Positions 1 to 10,435 of a stretch of DNA of 24,232 nucleotides are shown here, in pieces. The stretch covers positions 39,617 to 63,848 of the forward strand of contig NW_003141319.1 of assembly GCF_000003605.2 (NCBI RefSeq). The letters run 5' to 3'. A program made the translations under genes and the position numbers. The notes under the pieces were generated by a model. The model was not told the DNA's origin. It saw nothing but the letters and a program-made list of their open reading frames with translations, and did not search any database. How positions within the stretch are numbered: position 1 is the stretch's first letter; each line of letters begins with the position of its first letter. The stretch comes from Saccoglossus kowalevskii. Its lineage: Eukaryota > Hemichordata > Enteropneusta > Harrimaniidae.

Positions 1-2806
1 CAATTTCCATTACCAGTGTTACCACCAGCAACAGCAATTATCTTCATTGATATATTTAACAGGTGGTTGTATGTGCACTTAAACAGTTCTAACCTAATTG
101 AAAGTTATATGTCGTCATATTTTAATGTCATTGAGGTATTGAACAAGTTGAAAACACTTGTCGAGTCAATTACAGAATGAGAATAGGAATGATCGTGTAC
201 ATTGCCATAAGCGTTCAGGATCCAAGCTCCATGTATTTCATCATGATATTTCATCAACGACTCCGATAATATAGGATATTCAGCGCTTCATATATGCAGT
301 GCAGTGCGTGCTCGGTTACGAGCGGCGCTTGAAATCGGCTCAAAAATATGGTTTGCAAAATGTCAGAAGAAAGGATGTAACATACCAGTTTCAAAATGAA
401 CACAGTTGTCTTTAATTTGAAAAAGATATGTTATTATATCCCCAACAATAAAAACACACACATCAACCCTAAATATTTACAGGAATTAACAATGAACGCA
501 CCCCCACCATTATATATATAATGACTGGTTTCTGTATTGCCGATTGCTCGGAGTCTGTTTTCCGACTGTATAGTTTCGCGATGAAAATCGTTAGGAACTG
601 AGTGCTAGATGTATAAGAGGGCAGTTGAGAACCTCCACCTCTCTAAAAAATGGGGAGTGCTACCCGATGGACTCAAACTCAAAATACGAAATGTGCCTAA
701 ATTCGACAAATGTCAGAGTGAGATTTGCATTGCATGTTTAATCCAGAGGAAACACTGCGCAGCCAATCAAATGTTTCAACGCAAACTCTCACTGAGGCTG
801 AGACGAGAAGCAAAGTGTTCGTTTTTGAAAAAAAATAATACTTGATATTACGAGACATTGCTGAGTGGAATTCTTAATATCTTCTTAATTCAAGCTTGTT
901 GGGAAAATACCAATGGTCGAGGGTTATTCATATAAAACCACGAATTGTACGTTGTACAAGTAACAGCTCAATCCCTACCGCTATAAATTTCGGAATGAAA
1001 CTACGTTCAATATTACTAACACGAAACGGAAAACACTAAATAGTAAATAATTCATTTGCGATCTTTAATTCTATAAACAACTATACAGAGCTTCGTGTTT
1101 CTTCTTTTTCTCCCACGTTAGATCGCATTAGATCATTCTGTATGAACAAATTGAAGAAAACCTATCGACATCACGTGATTAATTGACATAATAGATCGCC
1201 AAAGAGCGATAAGACTCGACAGATCCGTCGCTTTTATCGCCATGAATCTGAATTAGCCACGGTAAGTACCCGGGGGATCCCATCTTTATCCGTAATGGAC
1301 TAACTTTGATTTATTTCCCTGACAATATATCACGACTGGCAATGATCACCGGGTCCGAAATTATTCTCATTCAGTCTTTTCACTAATACGAGTCTTTTTC
1401 CGTGTTTTTTTTTTTTTTTGATAATTCAAGGAATCTTGTCATTATGATAATATCTCAATTAAATAACGCGGACATATCGACCGCGCCGCGTTAAAGATTC
1501 TTCACCCCGATTTCATCCGTTGGGAGGCAACGTGTACTAAACTGAATTCCGCTAGTCGTGGCGTGTACATGAAACCGCTTCAGTGGTCTTCTCAAATTGT
1601 TAACGTTCGCTAAAATTTATCATAAATCAATAATTGTTTCGATATAAGCGATACAGTTTATTTTTATTCCTGTAAACTGAACATTAGGAAACAAAATGTA
1701 AATTTATTGAAGCCCAGGAATAAAACAAATTTGAGCAGCAAAAGTTAAGATGAAAAGTTTAAAATGCTAAATTTTACTCCTCTGATATGTACTAGTACCA
1801 CTTTTCGAAAAACAATAATTCACAATTTAAGATTTTTTTTTGCCAAAAAGCGACAGGTAATTCAATATTTCCCTTATTGACAACTTGACTACAAATAAAT
1901 AAGTTTCAACTTGCACAAATAAACTGTTATTTGTCTTTTCTTTAATTTCATTTCATTTAAATAAACATAATCTTCCCTTTCCTGTAGTTCTTAATCAGAA
2001 TATTTAAAGAGAAATTATGTAAACAAAAAGGTAGTTTGTGATAGGTGCTCAAAGAAAGCCAAAATACTCAACGACTACAAAAATACAAATTTGACATCTA
2101 TCCATACCCTAAAAATACACAATACGCTCGCTAATTGTTATTTTTTTTTTAAATTGAGAATGCCCTTTCTGCGTACGTGAATTGCAAAACTTAATAAAAT
2201 GTTTGTTTTTTAAGCTAGATGAGACGAATTACAGTAAACGATGATTGGACAACACAGGTAACGCGTGGTAAACGTCACAAAGAGTGTTAATGGGGTATGT
2301 ACGTATATGGAAAGTGATAGGGATAATATCTGTAAAACACTGTCTGGCTGGATTTAGTCAGATCTACTACGCAGCACTCAAGTTGAAAAATTGGACCAAA
2401 AAAAATCTGATTTTGAGAAAAATTTACCGGAAATTTAACCTCACAGTGTATTCAAGGAGATTGTAGTTGTCCTGCCCGCGACACCAGTTCACAGGGGTTT
2501 TCTATGATATGTGGTGTACAATTTCCCGCCAAATCTTTGAGCTCATCGCACAATATATTTGTCAAATAACTCGCGCCCCCTGGAGTTGAATCGTTTTTGT
2601 GTCGTCAAAATGGCGTGATGTAGTTCAAATAGACAACTTCTCGTCTGTTTGGTTGTGTATTCGTTCGTTATTTAGAAAAAAAGTAAATCTCCAACAAATG
2701 TCTTTTTTTATTGAAAGACGAACACCAGAACGTCAACGCGTGACATCATAGAATCGGTCATCGCTAGAGGGCGCGACCTATAAGGAACGATACATTCGAT
2801 AAAACT
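1..2806. other. Intergenic, AT-rich, no gene recognised
   Basis: No domain, splice-consistent exon series or RNA gene seen on either strand. Landmarks: a T15 run at 1405-1419; an isolated good 5' splice-site consensus CACG|GTAAGTA at 1261/1262 with no coding exon before it; CTCF-like GC-rich motifs at 2572-2586 and 2761-2775. Short ORFs at 609-845 and 2284-2466 lack any recognisable features. Confidence 0.6.
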
Positions 2807-2875
2807 TTAAAGGGCGGTGGTCGCCGCACCGCGTCCTGTTCGATATGAGACTCATAGCGACGTATTCTTGGGTCG
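2807..2875 (+). repeat. Partial copy of the array-embedded TTAA element
   Basis: TTAA at 2807-2810 is followed by AGGGCGGTGGTCG. The sequence then tracks the element at 23315 (RTTAGATATGAGTCCCACGCGACGTAT in the array, GTTCGATATGAGACTCATAG-CGACGTAT here, read with gaps). Similarity fades after about 65 bp and no matching right end is found, so this is a degraded or truncated relative. Confidence 0.5.
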
Positions 2876-5800
2876 AACATCCGGGCATTTTTTACCGCTT
2901 GGCAACATCTCGATGAAAACAAAGGCCGAGAACTCTTTTAGAAAACTGTACTTTGGGATAGTTGTTGAGATTTTCCTGAACAGTGTAAACATACAACTTG
3001 AAGATTACCCCTACTTGTGCAACTCGAGCGCTATACATGGGCATTACAAATACATTTCAATGCATTGTGACCAAAATGCATGCCATGCAATTTTCATGCA
3101 CTTAAAGATGAATACGAAAGTTTAGTTATATATAATGACTGAATAAAAAAAAGTATGGAAATCCAAAGAGGACAATAGTTATGAGACATAGGATACCTCT
3201 TAACCTCGGCGACTTTTAACGATTTTCTCTCGCACACAGATTTGAGCGATTCTCCCCGGGGAGGGCAGAACTCTGGTATTCAGTCCATCAATTTGTAGAA
3301 TAAAGATACTTAATCGCGTCTTTGATTGCCGCTATGTCTCCCGTGGGGTGACTTTTGCTCTCGTCCGCAATTAACAGAGATCGAGGTTATGACTCAGCCG
3401 CACCTGTGACCGACGCAAAGCGCGTGCGCATGCAGATTAGGCCCTGCTAGAAAAAGAAGTACTTCATCAAATGAAAACAAAACTACGGTGAAATTTTGAC
3501 GACGGCGTGATTTTAAGTATAGCTTTTAGTTCTATGCTAAAATACCTTTATACTCCCGTCAAGGTCTATGATTAAGTCTATTTCCAAAAAGTTCCATCAT
3601 TGATTTACGCGGACCAACATAAAGCTAGATCTCCTGCCTCGGGTGCAGAAGACTACTCGGCTACACAAATTACGTGACCACTCATACATTTACAGATAGA
3701 ACAAAATTAATGTTTTGGCATTTAATGTGGATTCAATTATTTTATGACGAGACAATTGCTATGATAACTGTGGCCGCTCCCAGCGTATGGGAGGTGGAGG
3801 GGGTCGTCAAGAGGCCTCATTTTGCGAACATAATGCCATATGTCGTATATATTTCGGGTTGAGTCCAAACCCCGTGGATTAGGCATAAATGAGCGTGGGG
3901 CATGTCATTTTCAGGAACATGTGTTCAAGTTGTTTGACTAATTGGGCGCCGGACAGACCAAGCTGGAAGGCTGGAGCCCGAGGAGGGGCATGCACATAGA
4001 CGAGATGGATAGGTTTGGCGTAGTGAAATCATTATGACAAACATGTCAGTTCACTTGATGAGCGACTGGACACTAGATGTGAACTCTGTTTGACTTTTTT
4101 TCGTCATCTTGCAACATTAATGTATAATACATGAGATATGCTCCTCTGTGACGATAATATGAATTGTGATTTAAAATGCAAATTAGGCTCATTTGCATTG
4201 GAATTTGCATAACCCACGCCGTAATTGCCATGATTTATGTTGTTGTTGTTGAAGTGTATACCTCCTTCTCGTCTTTTTAATTTCGACTTGTTTTTGGCGC
4301 ACTGTAAGGTAAATCTGACAGGTTTGTTGTATTTTGCCTCGTACTTCTAGAGTTATCATTGTGGGCTTTGTTAAAAATTGTGATAGATAACTTTGATTAG
4401 TTATAAGTGCCATGATTCAATTCTGGAAATAACAATGTAGTGTGATTTATCGTAAAATTAAAACACATTGTTAGATGAAATAATGTGAAACGCAATCGCG
4501 CATGTCGTACGGATTTACATGTACGTACAGATAAATCAAAGCGCACGCGCACTAGCTTTTTCGTCATTTCATCGAGCGAATACTATTTTTTGCCTCTTTT
4601 TTTATTTACAATAAATCACTAGTTTATCCAGATGGATTTTCAAACAAAATTATTTAAACCTGCTCAAAAATACTCAATGTTATCATCATTCCTCGTGAGA
4701 TTTTCATCTTGATGAAATTGGACATTGTTCTTTATTATACCTCATGTCCACGACACCCAATCAGATTCAAGTTCACGTTTCACAGGTTGACATATTCACG
4801 TGACTACTTGATCTATTCTTATTTACGCTTGTAACTTGTGAAGGAGATACACGCAATCTTCATTTAAAATAGTCGATTTTCATGCTTGCTTTTACTATTT
4901 GCCTATCTTAATTGTAGAGATAACTGAGATTTCGAGGCTATTTCGCCTGATTTTTAGTCTAGCTTTGCCAGCGCGCTCAGGCTGCGATTCGAGACACTCG
5001 ATCTGCACTTTCTAAAGCGTCAGTGAATCGTGGATTTTGCCATTGTACGCCACTGTCGTGTTACGTATGTTGTGTGTTTTGACAACTTTTAATTAAGAGA
5101 ATGGCGTTAACATAAGCATAAAAATAAGCCGTATGCAGTTCAGTGTTCTGATGTGAACTGCAATGGTGTAAGACTGTGACCCGGAAGCGCGCAGGCGCCG
5201 AACGTGTTTGCAAATGCAGTTCTTCGACAAGTTCACGATAACACCCAATAAAGGTCAATTACTAACTCTTGAACTTGTTCAACTTGTAGATTGTCAATTG
5301 TCAATCTGGTTAAATCTTATGTAATATACTACACCTCCATTTGTTAAGTTATTTGTCATTTTTTTATTGTATCGTACGATCGCCTTAATATATCCAAGCG
5401 TCTGATGCCGTGCTCAGAGTCGCCTGACAGCAAACAGCGCAACTTTGTTTTTCAGCATTTCTGATCGTAATCCTACTATAAAATAACACCCCGTAGACGA
5501 CAATGTAAAAACTTGTTTTTCGCTAAAATTCCACTGAATATATAAACATATGGTAGAAGACTACTACTACCTATTTTTTTTTGCTTCAAGGGGGCTTCAA
5601 GTTGGTCATAAATTGCATGACAATGTTCATTGATTTATTGTGTTTAATCATAGAACTATTATCCCATTGCACTATGGAAGAGCATTATTTTGTGTGTTAC
5701 AGTTGTCTTGAGAAACTTATATTTTTTAAATCGCTGAGAACAACTCCATAAATTCTGGGTACTTTCATTTATGAGAGACAGAGAGGATTACACTCGAGTT

Positions 5801-7005
5801 ACAAACCCCGCGTACGATACAATTTCTATTTTCAATGCACGCTCTCTGTTTAACCATTAACGCTTCTCTTGGGTTTCTACATGTCCATCCGCTTGGCATT
5901 TATTTTTTCTATTTTTGCTGAAAGGTTGATTCAATGAAAACAAAATCCTGCGAATATACCATTTATTCAGTAAAAATATACTCCATACAAAAACCCCGAA
6001 AAGTCTTTTCAGCGAAAATTAATTCCAGTGTTTTACAGTTCTCGTTTTACGAGCCACACTCCTGTTCATTCCATTTAATTTAAAATACAATGTTGGGTCG
6101 AACCGCCTTCTGAATTCCTATAACAACTTGAAAACATCAACCTTACGGTAAAAGTGGTTCAACCGCTAGTCCCTGTGTCGTAATACATTGACCAATACAA
6201 ATCGATTTCCGTCTCAAAATACGCATTTTTTACAAATTTAAATCTGATTACAGAGTATCCGCGCAGATTTTTCCCACTGGGGAAACATCGTCTGTAGAAA
6301 CAAATCACTGACATTTTTTTTTTACTTGAAACCCCTTCAACCGTAAAGAAGTTGTTTCCCATCTGATAGGAAATGAACATCACTCAGCATGTCAATTACT
6401 GGAACTGTTCTAGTTATCGACTGACCGACACATGATTTACAACTACGTATGTCTTAATTAAGACTTATGTACAGAGATAAGATAAAACGTCTCATTCAAT
6501 TTAACATGGACAAACAAACCATAAAACTAAAGCATTATACACAAAGCGGAAGTATTTTGGATATGCATGTGTCTTCCCAATTCCTCGCAGGGGGTCCTGT
6601 ATTGGTATGGCCGCCGTGACGAGATTGCATTTCCAATTCTAATTTAACGTTGGATGGCTTGTTTTAGTGCTTAATGGGCTAAATGAACACATTTCAGTTC
6701 CAATTATACGTCGGCGCCGCTTTTTATTTAGATTTTCCTTTTACCGCGGGTTTTATGTATACCGCCGGTTCGTGAGGTATATAACACAGTGATGCATCGA
6801 ACTTTTCAAGTTTTCTCCTTTTAAAAAAATACATTGTTATAATTTTATATAGTATGAACTCCTGTTTTACGTCAAATTGTTTGGCGATGTTTTATCTTTA
6901 AACTCTTTCCACGTTCAATCATTTGTCAATTTGCATTTTGAGTTTAGGTTATTTTCGTCTATTAAACGAATATAGCAATCACCACGCGCGTCTCGTATGA
7001 AATAC
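2876..7005. other. Intergenic, no gene recognised
   Basis: About 4.1 kb without a convincing exon. Landmarks: a short hairpin CTCCCA-gcgta-TGGGAG at 3778-3794; GTTGTT repeats near 4240; a 14-bp perfect palindrome GTCTTAATTAAGAC around 6450; GATA-type motifs just after it. ORFs at 3674, 4189, 5061 and 6159 are short, start and end at random and match no family I know. Confidence 0.55.
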
Positions 7006-7170
7006 TTAAAGCGGGAGGGTCGTCACCTGCGCACGCGCGGGAACTGAGTTACAAACGACAATAACAACACGCGCTAAAAACGCAAAGGATCATGGGTAGA
7101 CGCTTGTTAGTAAACAATGACACGCTATGGCCGTCTGACGCATGCGCAGGTGACGACACCCCTGCTTTAA
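7006..7170. mobile_element. TTAA-flanked MITE, copy 1 (157 bp plus target duplication)
   Basis: TTAA at 7006-7009 and 7167-7170 flank a 157-bp element. Its ends are imperfect inverted repeats of about 27 bp sharing TCGTCACCTGCGCA (left arm AGCGGGAGGG..., right arm reverse-complemented AGCAGGGGTG...). The interior has no ORF. A second copy in the opposite orientation lies at 17161-17320. TTAA target duplications are typical of piggyBac-type transposition. The termini are not the usual piggyBac CCY ends, so the superfamily is uncertain. Confidence 0.85.
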
Positions 7171-7401
7171 TTGAGAAATGTTAACGAATTCATACTTTGA
7201 TCGTAGTTTTTCGTTTCTGGTAAGTTTTCGAACTTCGGAACCCATCACATTTCTGATAATGTTCAAATTAATTAAGTAATAAGTTCTGCATTCAACGACA
7301 TCTTGCTCGCCAATTTCTATAAAGACTCATTATAGTAAACGGCGAACAACATTACCGCTTGGAAATTTGAAACAGAATAAGGGATGGTCACTTGAAATTG
7401 A

Positions 7402-7824
7402 GGAGGGTCTTTCATATGTACAAATTTGAAAAGCATTATAACAGCGCAAAAACAGATTGCAAGATTGATAACTTTCTCTGATTTTACTTCCCATTCTGCA
7501 CCTATTTTTAAACAACGTAGAATACTTGATGTCCCTAAATTGTGCACATATTATTCAATTTGTAATTTTGTATATGATATTATCCATGGTCCACACTCTC
7601 TGCAAACATACAACTTTAAGTATATTCAGCACTGTCACAATACCAGACAAAGGCACCGATTTGACTTACTTGTTCCAAAAATGAATACAACTAGAGGCCA
7701 CTTTTCATCCTCGTATTTAGGAACTAAATTATGGAACAGTCTGCCTGTCACATTAAGATCACAACCAAAGAATATATTCAAACAAAAACTGAGGAATTTA
7801 CTATTGGCGAGATATACCACATAA
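7402..7824 (+). mobile_element. LINE (CR1/L2-like) reverse-transcriptase ORF, 3' fragment
   Basis: An open frame from just after a TGA at 7399-7401 to a TAA at 7822-7824 translates to the C-terminal region of a non-LTR retrotransposon ORF2. Recognisable family signatures in order are LKSIITAQKQIARLIT, HSAPIFKQRRILDVPKL, HNTRQRH and SSSYLGTKLWNSLP. These follow the reverse-transcriptase core in CR1/L2/Crack-type LINEs. The polymerase catalytic region is absent, so the copy is 5'-truncated, as is usual for dead LINE insertions. It has no methionine start and is not a host gene. The exact clade cannot be settled from this tail. Confidence 0.8.
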
Positions 7825-7841
7825 ATTTTACCTTCAGGGGG

Positions 7842-7889
7842 AAATTGTGCTTATCATTAACGGTTTCTTTATTCCGTTGAGCACAATTT
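7842..7889 (+). other. Stem-loop 18 nt after the LINE stop codon
   Basis: AAATTGTGCT (7842-7851) pairs with AGCACAATTT (7880-7889). Inside it AACGG (7859-7863) pairs with CCGTT (7874-7878), leaving a 7-nt bulge on one side and a 10-nt loop. It lies in the LINE 3' UTR. In some L2-type LINEs a 3' stem-loop is recognised by the reverse transcriptase; that role is inference here. Confidence 0.5.
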
Positions 7890-8065
7890 TGCTGACCTGC
7901 AAAATGTTTGTAACCGAATTTCGCTCAACTGTCCCCATTTACTTGTATTCATGGTGTACTCGATTCGAGTTTTCATCTCTCAGTGACTCAGTATATGTAC
8001 ATCGTTGGGGGGCAGGAATTTGGGTCTCGAGTTACGTAATGTGTATTTTCAATATCATCACCGAC

Positions 8066-8250
8066 ATCAACGTGGTTACTGCGTCGGACTCTGGTCGGCA
8101 TACCCGAGTTCAAATCCTACCTGAGGTCGACCTGTACCGCACCTTGTGTGAGCGTGTTACGGACTCAGCGGGAAATCAAGGCCATTGGCCACGAAATACT
8201 GAATCTATAAAATATCGGATTTTGGGAGGGCTTTTGTTAATGTCTGCTAA
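8066..8250 (+). mobile_element. tRNA-derived SINE
   Basis: CGTGGTTACTGCGTCGGACT (8071-8090) resembles a tRNA A-box region. GAGTTCAAATCC (8106-8117) resembles the B-box GGTTCRANNCC, at about the usual spacing. The phrase 'gcgtcggact...gttcaaatcc' is the typical head of invertebrate tRNA-derived SINEs. The tRNA cloverleaf is not preserved, so it is not a tRNA gene. The body after the head is AT-rich; the 3' limit is approximate and no target duplication was identified. Confidence 0.6.
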
Positions 8251-9849
8251 ATAGTTGTTTAAGTTTTGACCAGGCCTCAGTGGATGGGTGCTGGGTTAGC
8301 GCATTAAATTGTCATAACACCATTATGATACGAAGATGGTCCTAACATGGAATATGGTTCCTGTTGTCCATACAAATCCAGGAAAGACAACATAAAGCGA
8401 CATTCGGTGATGGCATCGCCTTGCACATACATATCTTTAAAGATTAAAACAATATATATATATATGTTATTTTAAAATAATTATTATATGTTCCAATGCT
8501 AATTCGCCACTTAGTGATTACTCGGTTCATTGACAACTTTATGCACATATACTTTTACATTGTTTACAGGTTGTTAATTTCACCAATAAATTGACCGCCC
8601 GTATTCAATGTTTCTTACTCAATGGAGTGTTATTTTTTACTGCAATTGTTACAAATTGAATAGTGTCCATTTGTTGCGTAACTATTCGTGAAACAGCCTC
8701 GTATTGTTGACCGATTGAGGAAACATGTTTCCGAACAAATCACAATTGACCGCTATTTTTGCTGCCCTATTTCTACAGCATTGTGTGTTATCATACTACT
8801 ATTATTCTTTACATGCCTGGGCCTGGAGTTGTTAATCGACTAATTACGTACCATCACCCCGCCCTATTTCCCATGCAGTCTATTTAATGATTATTTGTAT
8901 TGCTAGTTTTGTTTATTAACGCATATAAATGTAGTTTTTTTATCATGTGGATTTGCATGTATATGACGTAACTATCCAACTCCGTGTACTCGTGTTTTGC
9001 AGTCAGCAGTCGGTCATAACGGACTCATTTAATTGTTATTCAGAATCGTAATTGGACCCTCAGGCCTGCTCACTGACAGATGGATGATCACCTCATTGAG
9101 GGGTCGGTGGTGTTCGCCAGACCTTAACATTTGGAAATATGTTAAAAGGACAACCAACATTTCCAATTTTATAATATATACCCGAAATATTCACACATAA
9201 TAGTGCCGACGACCCGCAAAGGATGCGCGATTGTCCTCATTCTGGGTATTATATTAGGCCTATTATACCAACACGGCGTACTGCGTCTACTGTATTTTAG
9301 TCCTGTCCCGGTTAGCCACACTTTTGGTTTCGTACAACTCGTGTACCGACTCTCGTTATTTTTGTTTTGAAACTCGCGATACCAAGAAGTCGAAACACAG
9401 TCGAAACGGCCGTGTAGCACACGCCCTTCACCGTGGACGCCCAGCAGTGGGGGGGGGGGAACTGGTTGCTTGATTGCTTGATGATGACATTATTAATTTG
9501 TGTGTTGTTAAACAAATCCAACAACATATTACCGAATTATTGTCTGGGCAAAATCTTCATCTGTAAGTGTGAATATCGGTAATATAAAATGATTCATATA
9601 TTGTCAAAAACGCGGGGACAATTCAAATTACCTGGAACCCAGGTTTTTTTCTGCGTCATCACAATTTGGGAAGTCCTGATATTATCATAGTACCGGAACC
9701 GGAAACCATCCGATACCGGATAATAATCAAAACGCTACTTAGTGTGTGTGCGTGTATACGTGCTGAAAACACATTTTTTACATTCGGGACTTCACGCAAA
9801 AAACAAAAATACGGAAAGTGTAAATAAAAATAAATAAATAAAACGTATG
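8251..9849. other. Intergenic, downstream of the GFI1-type gene
   Basis: No gene recognised. Landmarks: (TA)n at 8453-8464; an inverted repeat GAATAGT/ACTATTC near 8660; a G11 run at 9449-9459; a cluster of three CCGGA motifs at 9693-9720. At 8855-8880 there is a reverse-complement relative of the array motif (GCATGGGAAATAGGGCGGGG) with AACTCCAGGCC nearby, as in the array. Confidence 0.55.
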
Positions 9850-10196
9850 TATATAACAATCATGTTTATTTAAACAAAGTTCCCTTTTTACATTTACCCG
9901 ATCACAAATATTCTATCAAAACACAACCAGGACATGTCAGAGCGCCCTCTAGTGAACAGACTAAGAAATGAATACTAGTACCTGGCTGTCAAAAAAAAAA
10001 TAAAGTATTTACAAAAAAAATGTAATAATAATACTTTTAAATTGTGACCATACATGGGCGTTGTTTGCATATATTAAAATATGCAGCGATATTTATAAAA
10101 ACCCGACCTTTGACCCCATATCCGATTCTCAAAAATCGATGCCGAATAATGATTCATCCGCTATTAATGTCTTTTTTTAAGGATCATTACACTGCT
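9850..10196 (-). other. Predicted 3' UTR of the GFI1-type gene
   Basis: From the TGA to the first minus-strand AATAAA (9870-9865) there is about 330 nt of AT-rich sequence. It includes two A-runs at 9990-10020 on the plus strand and a CTCF-like motif at 9941-9955. The 3' end is set only by the polyadenylation hexamer. Confidence 0.5.
9865..9870 (-). terminator. Predicted polyadenylation signal AATAAA
   Basis: Minus-strand AATAAA inside TTTAAATAAACATG. It is followed within 30 nt by a T-rich stretch (TTTTATTTATTTATTTTT), as expected for a cleavage site plus downstream element. It is the first AATAAA after the stop codon. Confidence 0.55.
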
Positions 10197-10435
10197 TCAC
10201 GCAGTGAGTTGAACCGGTGCAGGGAGACGTTCAAGAACACGGCTGACGTCAGACTCGTTTTTACCCACGTGATGAGTTTCGTGGTGACGTCTAAGATCGA
10301 CTTTTCTCTGGAACGCCTTGGTGCAAAGCTGGCAACTGAAGGGTCTGAATCCGGTGTGCTTGCGTGAATGGGTGATGAGGTTTGACGACTGACTAAATGC
10401 CTTGCCACACTGGGTACATTTGTACGGTTTTTCAC
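10197..10435 (-). CDS. GFI1: GFI1-type coding exon 4: zinc fingers 5-6 and stop
   Basis: The acceptor is a run of 13 T followed by GCTTGCAG, ending at 10436. The exon codes for the second half of the TGEKP linker, finger 5 ([19 protein letters not shown]), the HTGFRP linker and finger 6 ([17 protein letters not shown]). A short polar tail ending in QLTA and a TGA stop at 10199-10197 follow. Finger 6 ends HHETHH, so its last zinc ligand could be either of two adjacent histidines. The 23 residues after it have no recognised motif. Confidence 0.95.

Noticed and set aside
1255-1270. First exon of a plus-strand neighbour gene, based on CACG|GTAAGTA
   Set aside because: A single splice-donor consensus with an in-frame stop just before it and no supporting coding sequence or acceptor partner.
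8071-8130. A tRNA gene
   Set aside because: A- and B-box-like sequences are present, but no acceptor stem or cloverleaf can be formed; a SINE head explains it better.
7006-8250. A functional autonomous transposon
   Set aside because: The LINE lacks its catalytic region and the MITE and SINE have no ORF; all are non-autonomous or dead.
7847-8254. 135-codon plus-strand ORF after the LINE
   Set aside because: Crosses the LINE 3' UTR hairpin and the SINE; its C-terminal half is translation of the SINE.
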